From the NCBI GenBank assembly GCA_940671915.1, contig CALNVZ010003433.1:26635381-26699380 (forward strand): a stretch of DNA of 64,000 nucleotides, written 5' to 3'. Below are positions 1 through 12,606 of the stretch, piece after piece. A program made the position numbers and the translations under genes. A model generated the notes under the pieces. That model did no database searches. It was not told where the DNA came from and saw only the letters and a list, made by a program, of their open reading frames with translations. Positions within the stretch are counted from its first letter, which is position 1; each line of letters opens with the position of its first letter. Origin of the DNA: Paracentrotus lividus (taxonomy: Eukaryota > Echinodermata > Echinoidea > Camarodonta > Echinidae).

Positions 1-927
1 GATGTTATAATATAATATCTCATGTATAGATGCTTCCTTCTTGTCCTCCCCCTTTTCTTCCTTCTTCTATTCCTTTCTGTTCTCTCTTCCATCTCTTTAC
101 AACCTGTCAATGCTAATATTTCTTGACAACTTTGTGGCATAGAGGGAGATATGACATATAAATCAAAATCTAATTTGCTGCTTCCGACTTTCCCCCAACT
201 AAGCTATGGAAACAAGGAAAGAGGAAGGCAGAGAAAGATGAATATTTGGGAGCAGCATTCTACCAGAACATCCAACCACCTTCCAACAATCTTGATGTAG
301 CGACTATGTGAGTATACTGTTTATTATTACATATGAAAAAAAGGGCAAAGAAAATGGGATTCTATTGGGACCATTGAAAAGTTAACAGGTTTCAGGGAAG
401 AATATCAACATGTGTTTGCCATAGCTCAGTCGGCAGAGCGCCTGTTCGGTAAATCAGGAAGTCTAAGGTTTTTATTTGGATGGAATCCCATTTTCTTTGC
501 ACATTTTTTTTTCATATTTCTGGTCAGTTTTGTTCGTTATTCAAGTTCATATAAAAGACAGTTTGAGGCTCTAGCAATAACTTAAGGAGGTGTTGTAGTT
601 TAGTGGTCTTATGCTATGGTCACTACAGGCAATGTACAGTTTGATAATTTTCATGCATTTCATGCCCATTTTCCTTGGTAAGATGTTTGATATCTGGCAT
701 AATAAGCTGAACGATTTGAGTAGAAAATGAGTCATTAATGAGAAATTGGCAAATTATAAAAAGATGCACCTGTACCAACTTACAGTATTATCAATATTTT
801 AATAGTTCATTCATGTTTTCAAAGAGATTTAACTCCAATATACATGGAGACTCCAATTTATAAGGTTTATTCTTATGTTTGACCCCCTGCATATAATAAT
901 GTTTGTCTATTTTTTTTCCTTTCGCAG
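1..927. other. Intronic sequence upstream of the first visible sorting nexin exon
   Basis: No coding exon can be supported here. It holds the tRNA-like inverted-repeat unit at 331-517 and the first copy of a duplicated intronic block (642-820). Confidence 0.5.
331..517 (+). mobile_element. tRNA-like SINE remnant bounded by 40-bp inverted repeats
   Basis: The outer 40 bases (331-369 and 478-517) are near-perfect reverse complements, sharing an A-run, the block GCAAAGAAAATGGGATTC and a few bases further in. Between them, starting near 418, is a tRNA-like head with an A-box-like segment (TAGCTCAGTCGG) and a weak B-box (GGATGGAATCC) that runs into the right arm. This looks like a tRNA-derived SINE whose tail has an inverted copy upstream, or a small TIR element that captured a tRNA-like segment. 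The tRNA stems are not intact, so it is not a working tRNA gene. Confidence 0.5.
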
Positions 928-1535
928 TGAAAGGCAACATGAGACGTTCACACGGTTCACCAAGAGCTTTGACGCCAGTGTAGCTGGCATCCAACAAGTC
1001 ATACATGAATACGGCAAGAAACATTTAGGACGTAAGTTACATTCCAACTGTTTCAAACTATTGTATTCGCTGTTATTTTCGCGTGATTAATTTTTCGAGT
1101 TGAGCATCCTCAAAACATATTCATGGGTTCTTAAATTCGCGCTGCATTTATGTAAGAAGGCAATTGAACCCATATAAAACATGCATAAGAGAGCATGCTC
1201 ATATATTTGTGTTTTTAAATTCGCGCCTGCCGATCTTTACGCGAAATCCGTGAAAATTAAGGTACCGTGATTATTTCTATGAGTACAGTAGTATAACAAA
1301 AGAGGTAGGAGGAGCTTTTGACAATATTAGCCTTTACTGTAAATGTGGAAATATCCATTGTGTGATCATTTTCATGCATTTCTTTTTAATTTCCCAAGGT
1401 ATGATGTCAGATGATTGGCATAATAGGCTGAATAATTATGTTAAATCATGAGCCATTGATGAGAAATTAACAAATTGTACAATGATAAATGTTTACCAAC
1501 TTATCAATATTTCAATAAATTGTTCATGTGTTCAA
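642..1535. repeat. Duplicated intronic block in direct orientation (642-820 and 1362-1535)
   Basis: Two blocks of about 175 bases, each beginning TGATMATTTTCATGCATTT and ending TTCATG, lie immediately upstream of consecutive sorting nexin exons (928-1031 and 1602-1679). Shared internal landmarks are TGGCATAATARGCTGAA and GATGAGAAATT. Divergence with several indels implies an old duplication. The exons themselves are not alike. Confidence 0.7.
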
Positions 1536-4500
1536 TGTTTACGTCTTCCTGTGCTGTGTGTTTTATACTGTTCATGTTCTGTATTTTGTATCTTTATACA
1601 GCTTTCAAGAGAGAATATCAGAAGATTGGTAATGCCTTCACAGAGTTAGCAACGACCTTTAACCTCGACAACAGGCCAAGTGAGTTGTTGTAATAAGGAC
1701 CCATGTCCTCAATGTAAATTTATCATACTGAGGAACACCCCAAAAGACACTTGAATTGTTGTATTCAGAAGGAAGCATTTTCAACAAATTTGTCAAAAAA
1801 AAAAAATGATTTGAAACTGTTTCCTAGCATGTTAATGAAAACTAAAAAAATGTTCCTTATTCTACATGAAGTATCAGAACATTGTTCCTCAAATCTTTTG
1901 AAATAATTTTGTGACAATTCAGTTATAGCGTTAAAATATTTGTAAAATTGAACCAGAAAACAATAGGACAGGTTAAGTTATTCTAAAGCCGGAGTTATAA
2001 AGTGGTATGCCAGGATTGTCAAATCTGACAGAGGCATGGCACAGTACAAAAGGCTATTATCATTGTAATTATATTTCTGTGCGTAAGTTTTGCATGCAAT
2101 GACATGGATGCATTTTGGGAGTATACAAGTGTACCCAGGAATCTGTTCGTTTTGAAATTTTAACAGATATTTACATCTTCAATGGAATGCGATGCTGAAG
2201 CCTATTTTTCAAACCTTTTAATTCAACGTTATCGATATAGTCAATCCCAGGGCTAATAGCAAAGTTTGGTGACACCCTCAGCAAATTTTACTATATTTCA
2301 CCGAATTAATAACAATGAAATAAACACAAAACTTCACAAAGTGTCAGTTTTCTCTTCAGTTATTAAAATGTATTGTCAAATTGCCTATGGATGTCATCAA
2401 TAAATATAGTGCCTGATAAATTGAATGATACAATGTCTTTTGGAATTGTTAATTTTTATTTACAATGTTTCTAACATTAGGATATTTTTAAATGTCATCA
2501 ATTATTGTGGATTTGATCATATTTGCATGAGGTTTCAGAACATGAAGCCAGTGATAATTATTTTAAATGGAATCAATGTGCTGGCACAATTTGGTGTATA
2601 ATGTGGCATGCGGAATGTGGAGTAATATTGGATATTGTCTGGTTTATTTCTATTTGCTGTAGTGCATGTTACTACAGTACAGCTTAGATATATTTTTGAA
2701 ATGCAATGGCAAAGGAATAGTTTTGGTGAACCCATTAACAATAAGTGTCCACATATTGTAGTTTTATTTGATAACATCGGAATCGGATTTGTTAACAATG
2801 TAATCTGTCCATCAATAAAAGAAGCAAAATTTAATTCACACAATGTGTTGATCGCCATTGTGTTGTTACATTTAATTCAATCCTAAAATTGGCAACTATA
2901 AATAAATGAATAAATCAAAATTATAATAAAATAATGATTAAGTGATAAATAAATGAAAAAAGTAATGATGATAATAATGACAAGAAAAATTGGAAAGATG
3001 TCCTTTTTAAAAGCCTTAAATATGTTTATGGAAATATATTTTAAATGCATTGTACCTAAATGTCCTTTGCCATCTGCGCATATTGTATACTTGTGATGAG
3101 GAATGAAATTAAGTGTAATGAATATGCATGATGTCTAAATGTTTTGTCTCCTCCCCCTTCCCATATATGGTAATGCCCTGTTTTCACAGACCCACAAGGG
3201 AACGATGAACCGCCTCCAGGTAGAGAAATATCCAATCTTATTATTTGAGTTTGCTTTTCATTTATATCTCTCATTTTTGCTTTCATTCCTTGCTTTCACT
3301 CACTTTATCTCGTTTTCATTTCATTCTAATATGGAAATTCGTAAAGCACCAAACTATATCTAGTCGCATCTAATTATCAAAGCACTTACAATGTCTCTTC
3401 ATTTCACATGCATTAATTCAACCTTTTCTTGCTTTCATTTTCATTTCACAATAATTATTAAGTGCAATTCCTAGATTTTTTTTTAAGTAGGCCGTTTTGG
3501 TGAAGTCTTTATTTTTGTATGGGGGGGGGGGGTGGGGTGGGGATTACATCTTTGTTTTGCCCAATTTATCTCTCTCTTTTTTCTTTTTTTTTATCTAGCT
3601 TCCTTTAAAGAATTTGTACGATTTCAATATCTTGTGTTAAATGTACTTTGGTGCTTTTGGGAATTTGCTGTCATTTTTTTTTTTTTTTCTTCTTCAAGTA
3701 ACATCATTTCTTTTACATCTCATGTCCTGTGTTTACATATTTGATAGTTTTTTTTTTTCCTACTCTATTTCAGATCAATTCTTTTTCATTTCTCTCTTAC
3801 ATGTATATCTTATTCTCCTCTGTTCATTGCTACTTGACTTAATTTTATCACTATTTTCACTTATCATGTATTTCATTATTATCATTATCATGATTTTAAT
3901 CGATTACCGGTATTTTATTTTGAATTTTTGTATTGGTGTTTTCAAATCATTGATTTTTTTTTTAAATTTTATTTACGTCATCATATTTCTTTATTCAATT
4001 GGATATTTCTCAAACATGTGATAATACTCACAAACTTGACTATAATTGACTCTGCACATTTTGCGATATCTTGCAATCTTGACAGTTTGCGCTTTAAAAG
4101 ATTGAAGAGTGCCATCTATAATGTATATACATAGCGCCATCACCAAATAATCTTCGAGATTGACAAGCACCATCTATGGAGAACCATCCAACCAACCAAC
4201 CAACCAAACCATGATTTTTATTAAATTAAAGCATTGTTGGCAGAATTATTTTGAATACCAAATATTGTGTGTGAATTAAACGTGCTGGTAACACATGAGC
4301 AGAAAAATAATAAGATTACTTTTGAATTGATTTCTGGAGCAGGACATTTAATGATTAAATTACACGTAATGTAAAGTGTAATTAGCACAGTTTGAATCAT
4401 AATCATCATTGGTATCTATAAATCCACAATGTAAAAACAAAAGTCTAATCGCTATTTTAATGCTAATGAAATAAGCAATTTTTTCGATACTTTTGTTGAT

Positions 4501-6097
4501 GTTGTTTAATGTCATTGAATATAGATTTTGCTTCGTTAAAGGGTTATGATAGTGAAATTAAAACAAAATTAAGTTATTATTTTTTTTAATGTTTTTAATA
4601 TAGATTTTGGTTTTGTTAAAGGGATATAACAGTGAAAAAAATCTAAAAGATTGGCACTAATTTGAGGAAGAAAAAAGGAGTCCGCAAATTGTTGTACTGC
4701 TGCATGTAATGTATGTGTGAATTTCTTCTAACTGTCTACAACATGGTCTCGATCCAACGTCACAATGCATCTTCCTTTCTTTTCCATTCTTAGAATCGTT
4801 GCAGCTGACTGACGCTCTGAACTTCACAGGGAAGACGTACGAGGAAATTGCGCAACTGTTTTACGAGCAACCCAAATACGATCTTCATCCGTTTGAAGAC
4901 TTTTTGAAGGAATACGGAGGAATGATGTCGTGTTTTCCTGATATGATACACTTCCACAAGGTAAAAATCATCAATTGTAATCTAATCCAATCCAGTTTAA
5001 TCTATTCTAGTCTAACCCTAACCCAATGTCAAGAAAAGAGAAGCAAAAAGAAGATGGATTTTTTTTTTTAAATATTTACAATTAATCCAATCTAATGTAC
5101 TTCCCTTCAACCTGGGATGGTTATGGGTGCAGTAAGTAAGCAAATGTACTTTAATCTAAAATAATTAAGGCCAGCTAAATCCTAATTATTCTAATCTTAT
5201 CTAATCCCGTCAGCCCACTAGCCACCATGTACTTTTATAAATCTGACATGTTTTGAGATAATCTGGTCCAGTTAGATCAAAGCTATATTAATATATTCCA
5301 ATCCCACAGCATAATATGGTACAAACAGTGAAGAAATGTCAGAGGACGAGAGAGGTATAGAAGGTAGAATTCATACCTGATAATGAATATCATCTTAAAT
5401 CTGATGTCTTTTGAGATAATCTAGTCCAGTTAGATCATATTTAATCTTATCTAATCTAATCCCACAGCATACGGTACAGACAGTGAAGGAATGTCAGAAG
5501 CAGAGAGAGGAACAGAAGATGGACTTTGAGGAAGCAGAGGCCGTTAAGAAGCGAGCGGACGTCATCTCATACGCTATGATGGGTAAGATATCATGTTCCA
5601 ATAAAAAAGAAAACAAACAAGAAAACAATCTGATTAGATTTTGGAGTGATACTGAATAGGGTCACATAGGTCAAGTTATGAAGTTCTATGTATTATAATC
5701 AGTATCACAATACCTCACAATATCTGAAGAACCACTTCAGATATGAAATTCAAACGCAATGAGATCATGTTAGGAAGACGATCTGATTTGATAGCAGAGC
5801 AATAAGATCAAGGCCACAGGGGTCTTCTTTTTTTCTTTTTTGTAATGCAGAAATTTAAAGGAGGAGGCATAAATGAAATGCATCTATCTTGTTTCTGAAT
5901 ATTTTTTTAAGCACACTGTCTTCAATCTTTTTTTTTTTTTTACCTTTTCAGCCGAGGTAAACCACTTCCATAGGGAACGTGTAGAGGATTTCAAGTGGAT
6001 AATGCAAGTCTACTTAAAGGAACAAATCAAGTTTTACAAAAGCCTTACCATCAAGTTAGAGGAAGCGCTACATAAATATGACGAACTTGACCGGTAA
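928..6097 (+). CDS. Sorting nexin, SNX9/SNX18/SNX33 family (C-terminal BAR-domain exons; 5' end outside window)
   Basis: Spliced gene; exons 928-1031, 1602-1679, 3190-3219 (micro-exon), 4794-4960, 5468-5582 and 5952-6097, all with AG acceptors and GT donors and with compatible phases, encoding the last 212 residues and a TAA stop. The peptide has the SNX9-family BAR-domain features: 'GPFKREYQKIGNAF' across the first junction, 'GKTYEEIAQLF..QP', 'FPDMIHFHK', 'ISYAMMAEVNHFHRERV' and a C-terminal helix 'KLEEALHKYDE'. SNX9/18/33 proteins carry SH3, PX and BAR domains and act with dynamin and WASP in membrane remodelling and endocytosis; the SH3 and PX exons would lie left of base 1. Most invertebrates have one such gene (SH3PX1 in Drosophila), so a specific vertebrate paralogue name is not justified. 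Family assignment is strong from motif order and the terminal position of the BAR domain; the first nucleotide of exon 928 completes a codon begun upstream. Confidence 0.88.
3190..3219 (+). CDS. Predicted 30-nt micro-exon of the sorting nexin gene
   Basis: A 30-base block sits between a good acceptor (pyrimidine-rich tract ending TTTTCACAG) and donor (CCAG|GTAGAG). It enters in phase 1 and leaves in phase 1, so including it keeps the frame and adds ten residues reading roughly NPQGNDEPPP before ESLQLTD. It falls where the 3.1-kb intron between exons 1602-1679 and 4794-4960 would otherwise join them directly; that direct join is also in frame, so the exon may be alternative. The insert is in the loop between BAR helices, where family members vary in length. 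It is supported only by splice signals and phase. Confidence 0.6.
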
Positions 6098-6588
6098 AAA
6101 CGACTGGGACAACTCTCCTAACATTTGAAATGGTAAATATCTAGCTTGAAATGAGACAACTTGCTGCCGATGCGTGATGAACGCGAAAGAATTCCTCGCA
6201 TGCTTTGTAAATTCATCTTGCTTATGATCTTTCCCTCGATCAACAAATAAACTCCCGACGTTTATATTGGTAAATATTTTACTCTTTACGAAACGAATTG
6301 CTGCCCATGTTTGGTGGCCATGGAGTCAACCCATGGCGGAGTCTTACGCTCGCTTTGTAAATTCATCATGCTTTTCATCTACATGTATCCTTCAGTCGAG
6401 AAACTGGAGGAAAATGCCTGGCAACTGATGGAATGGAACATCAGAATGACATTGGAATCAAGACAAGAATAGTGGGAGATAGAGCACAAGGGCCATTGGA
6501 GAATCAGTGTTACAATATAGCATGAATATGTGTAAAACCACTATTGCATAATTCATTTAGTTCTTCTGTGTTATCAAATTTTGGATTG

Positions 6589-6594
6589 AATAAA
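6589..6594 (+). promoter_or_regulatory. AATAAA polyadenylation signal, candidate for the sorting nexin mRNA
   Basis: First canonical AATAAA downstream of the TAA stop at 6,095-6,097, about 490 bases into the 3' UTR, in the context TTGAATAAAACTG. Further AATAAA hexamers occur near 6,860 and 8,952, so longer 3' ends are possible. Confidence 0.45.
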
Positions 6595-8614
6595 ACTGAA
6601 TGACTTTTTATTGCAAACAATTAATACATTCAGTTTTTCAGGTTAGAAGTCATACATGAAATGTTTATATGTCTCAGCCCTTGATTTCTTTTATGAACTT
6701 TTCCTCTCACCCTCACCCTCTCTTTTTAATACATTTCACTCTGTTTTTTTTCAATTCTTCCTTTTTTTAATTCTCTCCTTCCCTCAGTCTACTCCTTGTA
6801 TAACAAACTTGTTTTAACAGGGATAAAGGTTGACAAGCAAATTTCTCCCTCTGGAGCTCAATAAACAACATTAATTATGATGCAAAATGTCGATTGACAA
6901 TATAATAGATACATACAATTATGAATAAGTCTCACTTTTGCACTGCCAGTTTTTCAAATCTTATACTTGATATGTGCAAAACCTCGAGTGCCCTGAGCAT
7001 TTTCTATGAAAATAGCAAATTGTTATCAATCATTATTCCACTCAATATCTCAGAATTTTATTCACAATATTAGAGTATCGAGTAATCATATCACTCAGCT
7101 TTTTGCTAGGTATTATAAATGGATTGTAAACATTTCTATTGATTCTCATTACAGATTTTGTTTGTAATCTACTTTAAAAGAAATTAAAAGCACAAAATGT
7201 ATGCTAATTTTACCTTCATGTTTTCTCATTTATAGATATGCCCCGGGGTGAATAACCGGGTGCAGTGTTTCAGGAAATATTTAACCTCTTTCCTGTCATC
7301 TAAAATCAGACATGTACAAATTGTTGTCAGTGTATGAAATTATGGCAAGTTATACTTTTAATTACATCATTTGGACTGGGGATATTGTGTATGTCAATTT
7401 ATATTGAAGCAACTACCCTCAGAGAATCAGTCCTGTGTTTGTATTTGGACATTACATCATTCTAGACAGTTACCCCTGCTTTCATATACACTATCTCACA
7501 GCAAATGTACTTACCTTAGCAAGATTTGATACCATTTTGTCATTTGTATCCAGAGTAATATAATAAAGAGACTTTTAGAATGATATTGTGGACTGGTGCC
7601 CTTTCTTTCAGCCATTACTACACTCATGGCAAATATACATAAGATTTGATACCATTCTGCTACTGATATCCAGTGTTGTGAACATGCATGGTCATTTTTT
7701 CGTGAAGATGCGATGATTAAATAAAGTAAGATTATTATAGGATCTATTGATTTAAGAAGAGGAGGAAAACATTTCATGAAGTAAATCATTCATTGGAATG
7801 GTACAGAGATTATATTTTTGCAATGAAAACAAATCATATATGATGTTTATAAAGAATGATGCATGTTGTGTGTACTCTAGTAGGTGTTTAGTGCTAGTCA
7901 TGGTGTTTGTGTTAATTGGAATGCTACTTAAAATGCACTGAAAAGGTGTATCTTTGGGTGAAAGCTTATACCAACACCGTACGACATGTAGCCCCTTCAA
8001 TTTCTTTGCTTCCCCTCCCCCCCCTTTTTTTTCTTTGCATAATACAGCTTTTTCTTGTTACTTGGTTGGATTTCCATGCAATGCCAGGAGTAAAGCTGAA
8101 TGTGATAATAACATTTAATTTACAGATTAATGGAAATTTATGAAAATTGCTGCTTTTAGGTGGCCAATTTAATAAATTTAAGAAAGAAGTAGAGAAAAAT
8201 GGGGATTTCAATCGAATATTACAGATTCATTTACTGGTATTTATTCATTTTCATTACATCTCATACATTTCATATTTTGAATGGGTTTTAAAAAAAATAC
8301 ATCAACCATAGAAATTTGCACACTACAAATCTTCATCATTTAATGACATACACACCTGTAGAAGTTTCATAATAATTCACAAATGATCAGTGTTTTCCAT
8401 GCATGTATAGGGTGTTTTTTGTGTGAAAATAGGTGTGTCCCTCTTGTGGGCTTTGCTTTTCTTTCTTAATATATTATTTTCTTGTTTCATACTTTGAAAT
8501 ATACTTTTTTAGCCGTAGATTGTTCTACTATTGTTAACCCCATACATCTATATATATTTTGTTTGTGTACAGGGGCTCTCATTGCAATGTTGTAGGTTAA
8601 ATGTGTCATGCCTG

Positions 8615-8785
8615 TGAATTGTGATGTCAATCATGTGCATTGTGACATCACACGTTTACATCGTAACATCATTCTTTTGCATTGTGATGTCACATTTCTG
8701 TCTCGTGATGTCACACCTTTTTATTGTGATGTCACTTTTTTTTTTTCATAATGACATCACTCTTTTGCATTGTGATGTCTTTATG
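8615..8785. repeat. Short minisatellite built on GTGATGTCAC / TGACATCA units
   Basis: About eight imperfect units of 20-25 bases alternate a core of TTGTGATGTCAC (or its variants TGTGACATCAC, ATGACATCAC) with T-rich spacers containing TTTTGCATTG. The core is nearly palindromic and resembles a CRE/ATF half-site pair. An open frame across it is a by-product of the repeat period. Confidence 0.6.
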
Positions 8786-10700
8786 TTCCTTGCCTTATGT
8801 TCGGTAATTATAAAGTGTATGATCTATTCTCCCTCATCCTATGCAAATAAGTTTGTGAATAGGGAATTTCATGAATTGATCATTTTGAAATTAACTATGG
8901 ACTTTTTATAGTTTCTTTGATCTTATTGTCTTTTTTTTTTTCATACTGTGAATAAAGAAAACTGAGGGTGTTTCACAAAGCCTGTGTAAGTTATGAAGAA
9001 TTTTAAAAACAACTTGAAATATAGAGAGCAAAATGGGATGGTCAATATTCTTAGTGTTGACTATATTTTCTATAATCATAATCAATTTGTTTCAAAAAGA
9101 AAAAAAAAATAGATAAAAATAATGAAATTAAAAGTGATTGGAACATTTCTTTTGGTTGTTTTTTAAGTTGTTCTTAACTTAGTAGAAACGACTACTAAGT
9201 GGAAACTCATTTGTTTTCTCATACTGAGATTTAAATTGATCTGAGAGATGGAGGCATTCCCACATGTGTTTTTGCTCATAAAGGAAATTATTTCTTTTAT
9301 CATTATTTTGTTCCTTTTTCTCAAAAATCCAGCAGTGACACAATTTTACTTTTAAAAATATTTCCAAATTGTATTGTTGATTGTTCTGTTGTCGATAGCC
9401 ACTGAAGATCTTTTTCATAATCATGTTAGATTTGTGCTTGAACATGTATGTAAATTCAGAAAATTTATCTGTAACTACTGCTTTAAATGGATGCTACATG
9501 ATATGTGTCTGTAGGAAGAAAAAGTGCATGTCGAATACTAGTCAAATTATGCGCAAATTGGTGGCCAGTTTAACCATGGAGTTTTATGCTATGAAAAGCA
9601 TTGGTGCAATGGAAACAACCCCATAGATTGGGCACAATGTTGTTCCCTTTGGCTCATTTAGTTGATGCTTCATGGTTGAAGTGGTTGCTTAAGTATAGCT
9701 CATATAAAATAATGAAGCAAGCTTATTATGAATAAACTATTCTTCCATCAAAGCCATAGGCTGTGTTGTCAAATTATGATATGCTATTTATATATTCATT
9801 TTTAACAGAAATTCATTATATTGTACATTTAGCCTATTCCCCCAATATAGAAATATGTTCTCCAATTTTTGTGAGATGAGTTCTTGTTACGTTTGTGTAT
9901 TGTTCGTGAGAACTTGTTTGTTCTCCATATCTTCATTGCTCAAGAATATTTGCATGTCTTTATCATAATTTTGAAAGATTTTGTCTCTTTTGCAAAAGCG
10001 AAAGAATAATTGCTCCATTGTGCAGATACATGTATTACTGTAATGCGTATGTTATTATGTATAGTAATGCATCTTTGTATATGGAGATGCTGTTTTTATG
10101 AATAGTTGATAAATTCTCCACTCCTTCACATAGAGGGCACTAAATTTCCTTAGATAAATAGAAGAATCCTAATATATCATTGATATACATAGAGATGTAT
10201 GTATTATATGTTGCTTTATGACTATATATAGAACTGCCAGGTTTTTTATAATCAAGGATTATCCCACTAGCTGTTGCCTTGGGGGTCCTAGTGGTACCTA
10301 CTATTAAAGCAGGGCTTTTTTTTTTTTTCGACTGAATATCAGATGGCCACAAACTTATTGAGACAGTTTACTTGATGCTATTCAAAATAGTCTTGGTAAA
10401 TAAACATCTTGACACTTCTATTTACAACATATGAATTGCTTACCAATCAATTACATTATATCCAGATGATGATTTTTTTTTTTTGCAAAATAAAAAAATA
10501 AATTTTCTTGTCATTTAAGTGGGCAATAATACTGTGGTCAGATGGTTTTGCTCATTCCGAGTTAAAAAAAGAAAGAAACAATATGATTGGGTCATAAGTG
10601 AGGTGGTGCTATACAGGAATAATGGGTATATCTACTGCCTTTGAATATTGATTTTATTGTCTGTCTTACTGCATGAAGCTCAAACACAACAATTGATATA

Positions 10701-11544
10701 CCGAGTGAGTCAAAAAAAACTTTACACCTAGGAAAATGTCAATAAAAAGAAAACCAATTTATAAACCCCAAATTATTTTACATATTCTGAAAGAGTAACT
10801 CCTCCCGCATCTTCTGGTACCATTTTTGTGTGGTATGTCTTCACGCTTGGATGAACACGACATATTGTTTGCGAACATGTCGATTTCGAATTGTGCCAGA
10901 ATCTAAGTAAAATCAAAACAACAAAAAGCTAGAGAAAAGCAACTTTATCCTGATTAAAATAGCATAACTTTTTAACGATAATGTATTTCGCTTAATAACT
11001 TGGCAGGGGTATTGTTACACATATTGACTACAATTTGTATGAAAATTAGATTGACTCGTGAAGTAATGCACGAATGAGTACACATTAAAGAGCAAATTGC
11101 CACTGACAGACCTAAAAAGGCCTCCTAATACTTTTAAAAAAGTGATTATTTTGTCTTTGACGTGTGCTCACTCATGCCTGACTCTACAGATCTATCTCAT
11201 TTTCATACAAAATGTAGTCAATATGTGTACCAACATCCCTGCCAAGTTATTAAGCGGAAGACATTTTCGTTAAAAAGTTATGCTATTTTAATCAGGATGA
11301 AGTTGCTTTTTTCTAGCTTTTTGTTGTTTTGATTTTGCTTCCATTCTGGCACAATTCGAAATTGACATGTTCGCAAACAATGCGCCGTGTTCATCCAAGC
11401 GTAAAGACATACCACACAAAAATGGTACCAGAAGATGCGGGAGGAATTACTCTTTCAGAATATGTAAAATAATTTGGGGTTTATATATTGGTGTTCTTTA
11501 TATTGACATTTTTCTAGGTGTAAAGTTTTTTTTGACTCACGCGG
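10701..11544. mobile_element. Palindromic Tc1/mariner-like foldback MITE with TA target duplication
   Basis: The two halves (10,701 to about 11,085, and about 11,165 to 11,544) are reverse complements over nearly their whole length with modest divergence. The ends read CCGAGTGAGTCAAAA on the left and the complement of CCGCGTGAGTCAAAA on the right, and the element is bracketed by TA at 10,699-10,700 and 11,545-11,546. A TA duplication and long inverted repeats fit a non-autonomous Tc1/mariner derivative. No transposase frame is present. An open frame at 11,367-11,576 is just one arm read through. Confidence 0.75.
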
Positions 11545-11546
11545 TA

Positions 11547-12606
11547 TATATAATCCAGAATCATTGTATATATTAGACATTGGATAGAGCGACATTATAA
11601 GATGGTTGTGGTTATAATGTCTTGCTCTGAATTTCAGAATGTTATAGAAGAATTGGAACTTTATTGTTAAGTAATTGGAGATCAATATTATGATGTATGA
11701 TTTAGGAAGAGGGGTGGAGGGGGGAGGTGAACTTTTTTATTCATTATTACTCTAAAAATGGCATTATTACTCTGAAACTGAGTCAATATTGCCTTTTCAC
11801 CCCCCCCCTCCCCCTTTCTCTGTATCCCCCCCCCCCCCACACACACAAACATCTTCTCTTTTTTCCTTATCTTGAATATAACCCTACAACTTTGTCTGAA
11901 CTATTTCCCCACTCCGTTATATAAGACATTTATTTCAAGTGCGTTGCCATACCTTCTGTCAATACCATAACCTTCGTCAGTTTCTTTAACGTTATGTAAG
12001 TTGCTGCTTGGGATAATTCTGTATACTGAAATTAGCAAATAAGCAGACAGCTGCCCTCTATGTGCAAGGAATGAGATCTGGAACATTTATTAATGCGTGT
12101 CTCGTACATGTACCTTATATTGTTACGTTATCGTAATAAAACATATAAATTGCAGAAAAGTAAATCTTTTGCTATAGATTGAAGTCGTCGTTTTTGTTAA
12201 CATGTATTTCTCTCTGTATTATATCATGATTATCATGTTGTTGTGTGTATGTACCTTTTTTCATACCATTTTTGGTGCATAGTTGTGAAAGATGGTCTGC
12301 GAGAGAGAAAGTATTTAAAGAAAAGAGAGAAGGAAAGAATGAAAAATAGACAATATAGAACAACGAGCAATTTGATAAAGAAAATTGAAAGAGAGGGAGA
12401 GAATATACATAGCAAATGATAGAGAATGATGATAAGGTGACGGTAGTACATATTTAAAGAAAGTTGGAAACTATGGAATGGGTAACCTCTCGAAGTCGGG
12501 AAAGCAACATCAATTAATAGCTTCAAATAAAAACTGAAAACACATCTATTTAATTAATTACAAGCATATCAGAAGCTCCTAAATAACTAACGCCGTAGAA
12601 TATATA
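11547..12606. other. Intergenic sequence, no gene seen
   Basis: Contains C-rich and CA-rich simple sequence near 11,800-11,850 and the first copy of the duplicated block at 12,270. No frame has family features. Confidence 0.5.

Larger units (their letters stand above)
6098..10700. other. 3' UTR and intergenic sequence after the sorting nexin gene
   Basis: AT-rich, with no supported exon. Open frames here are short and carry no recognisable domain. The only clear structure is the GTGATGTCAC minisatellite at about 8,615-8,785 and scattered T-runs. Confidence 0.5.

Noticed and set aside
8621..8911. 96-codon frame with repeated hydrophobic segments looking like membrane helices
   Set aside because: Periodicity follows the GTGATGTCAC minisatellite, so the apparent helices are repeat translation.
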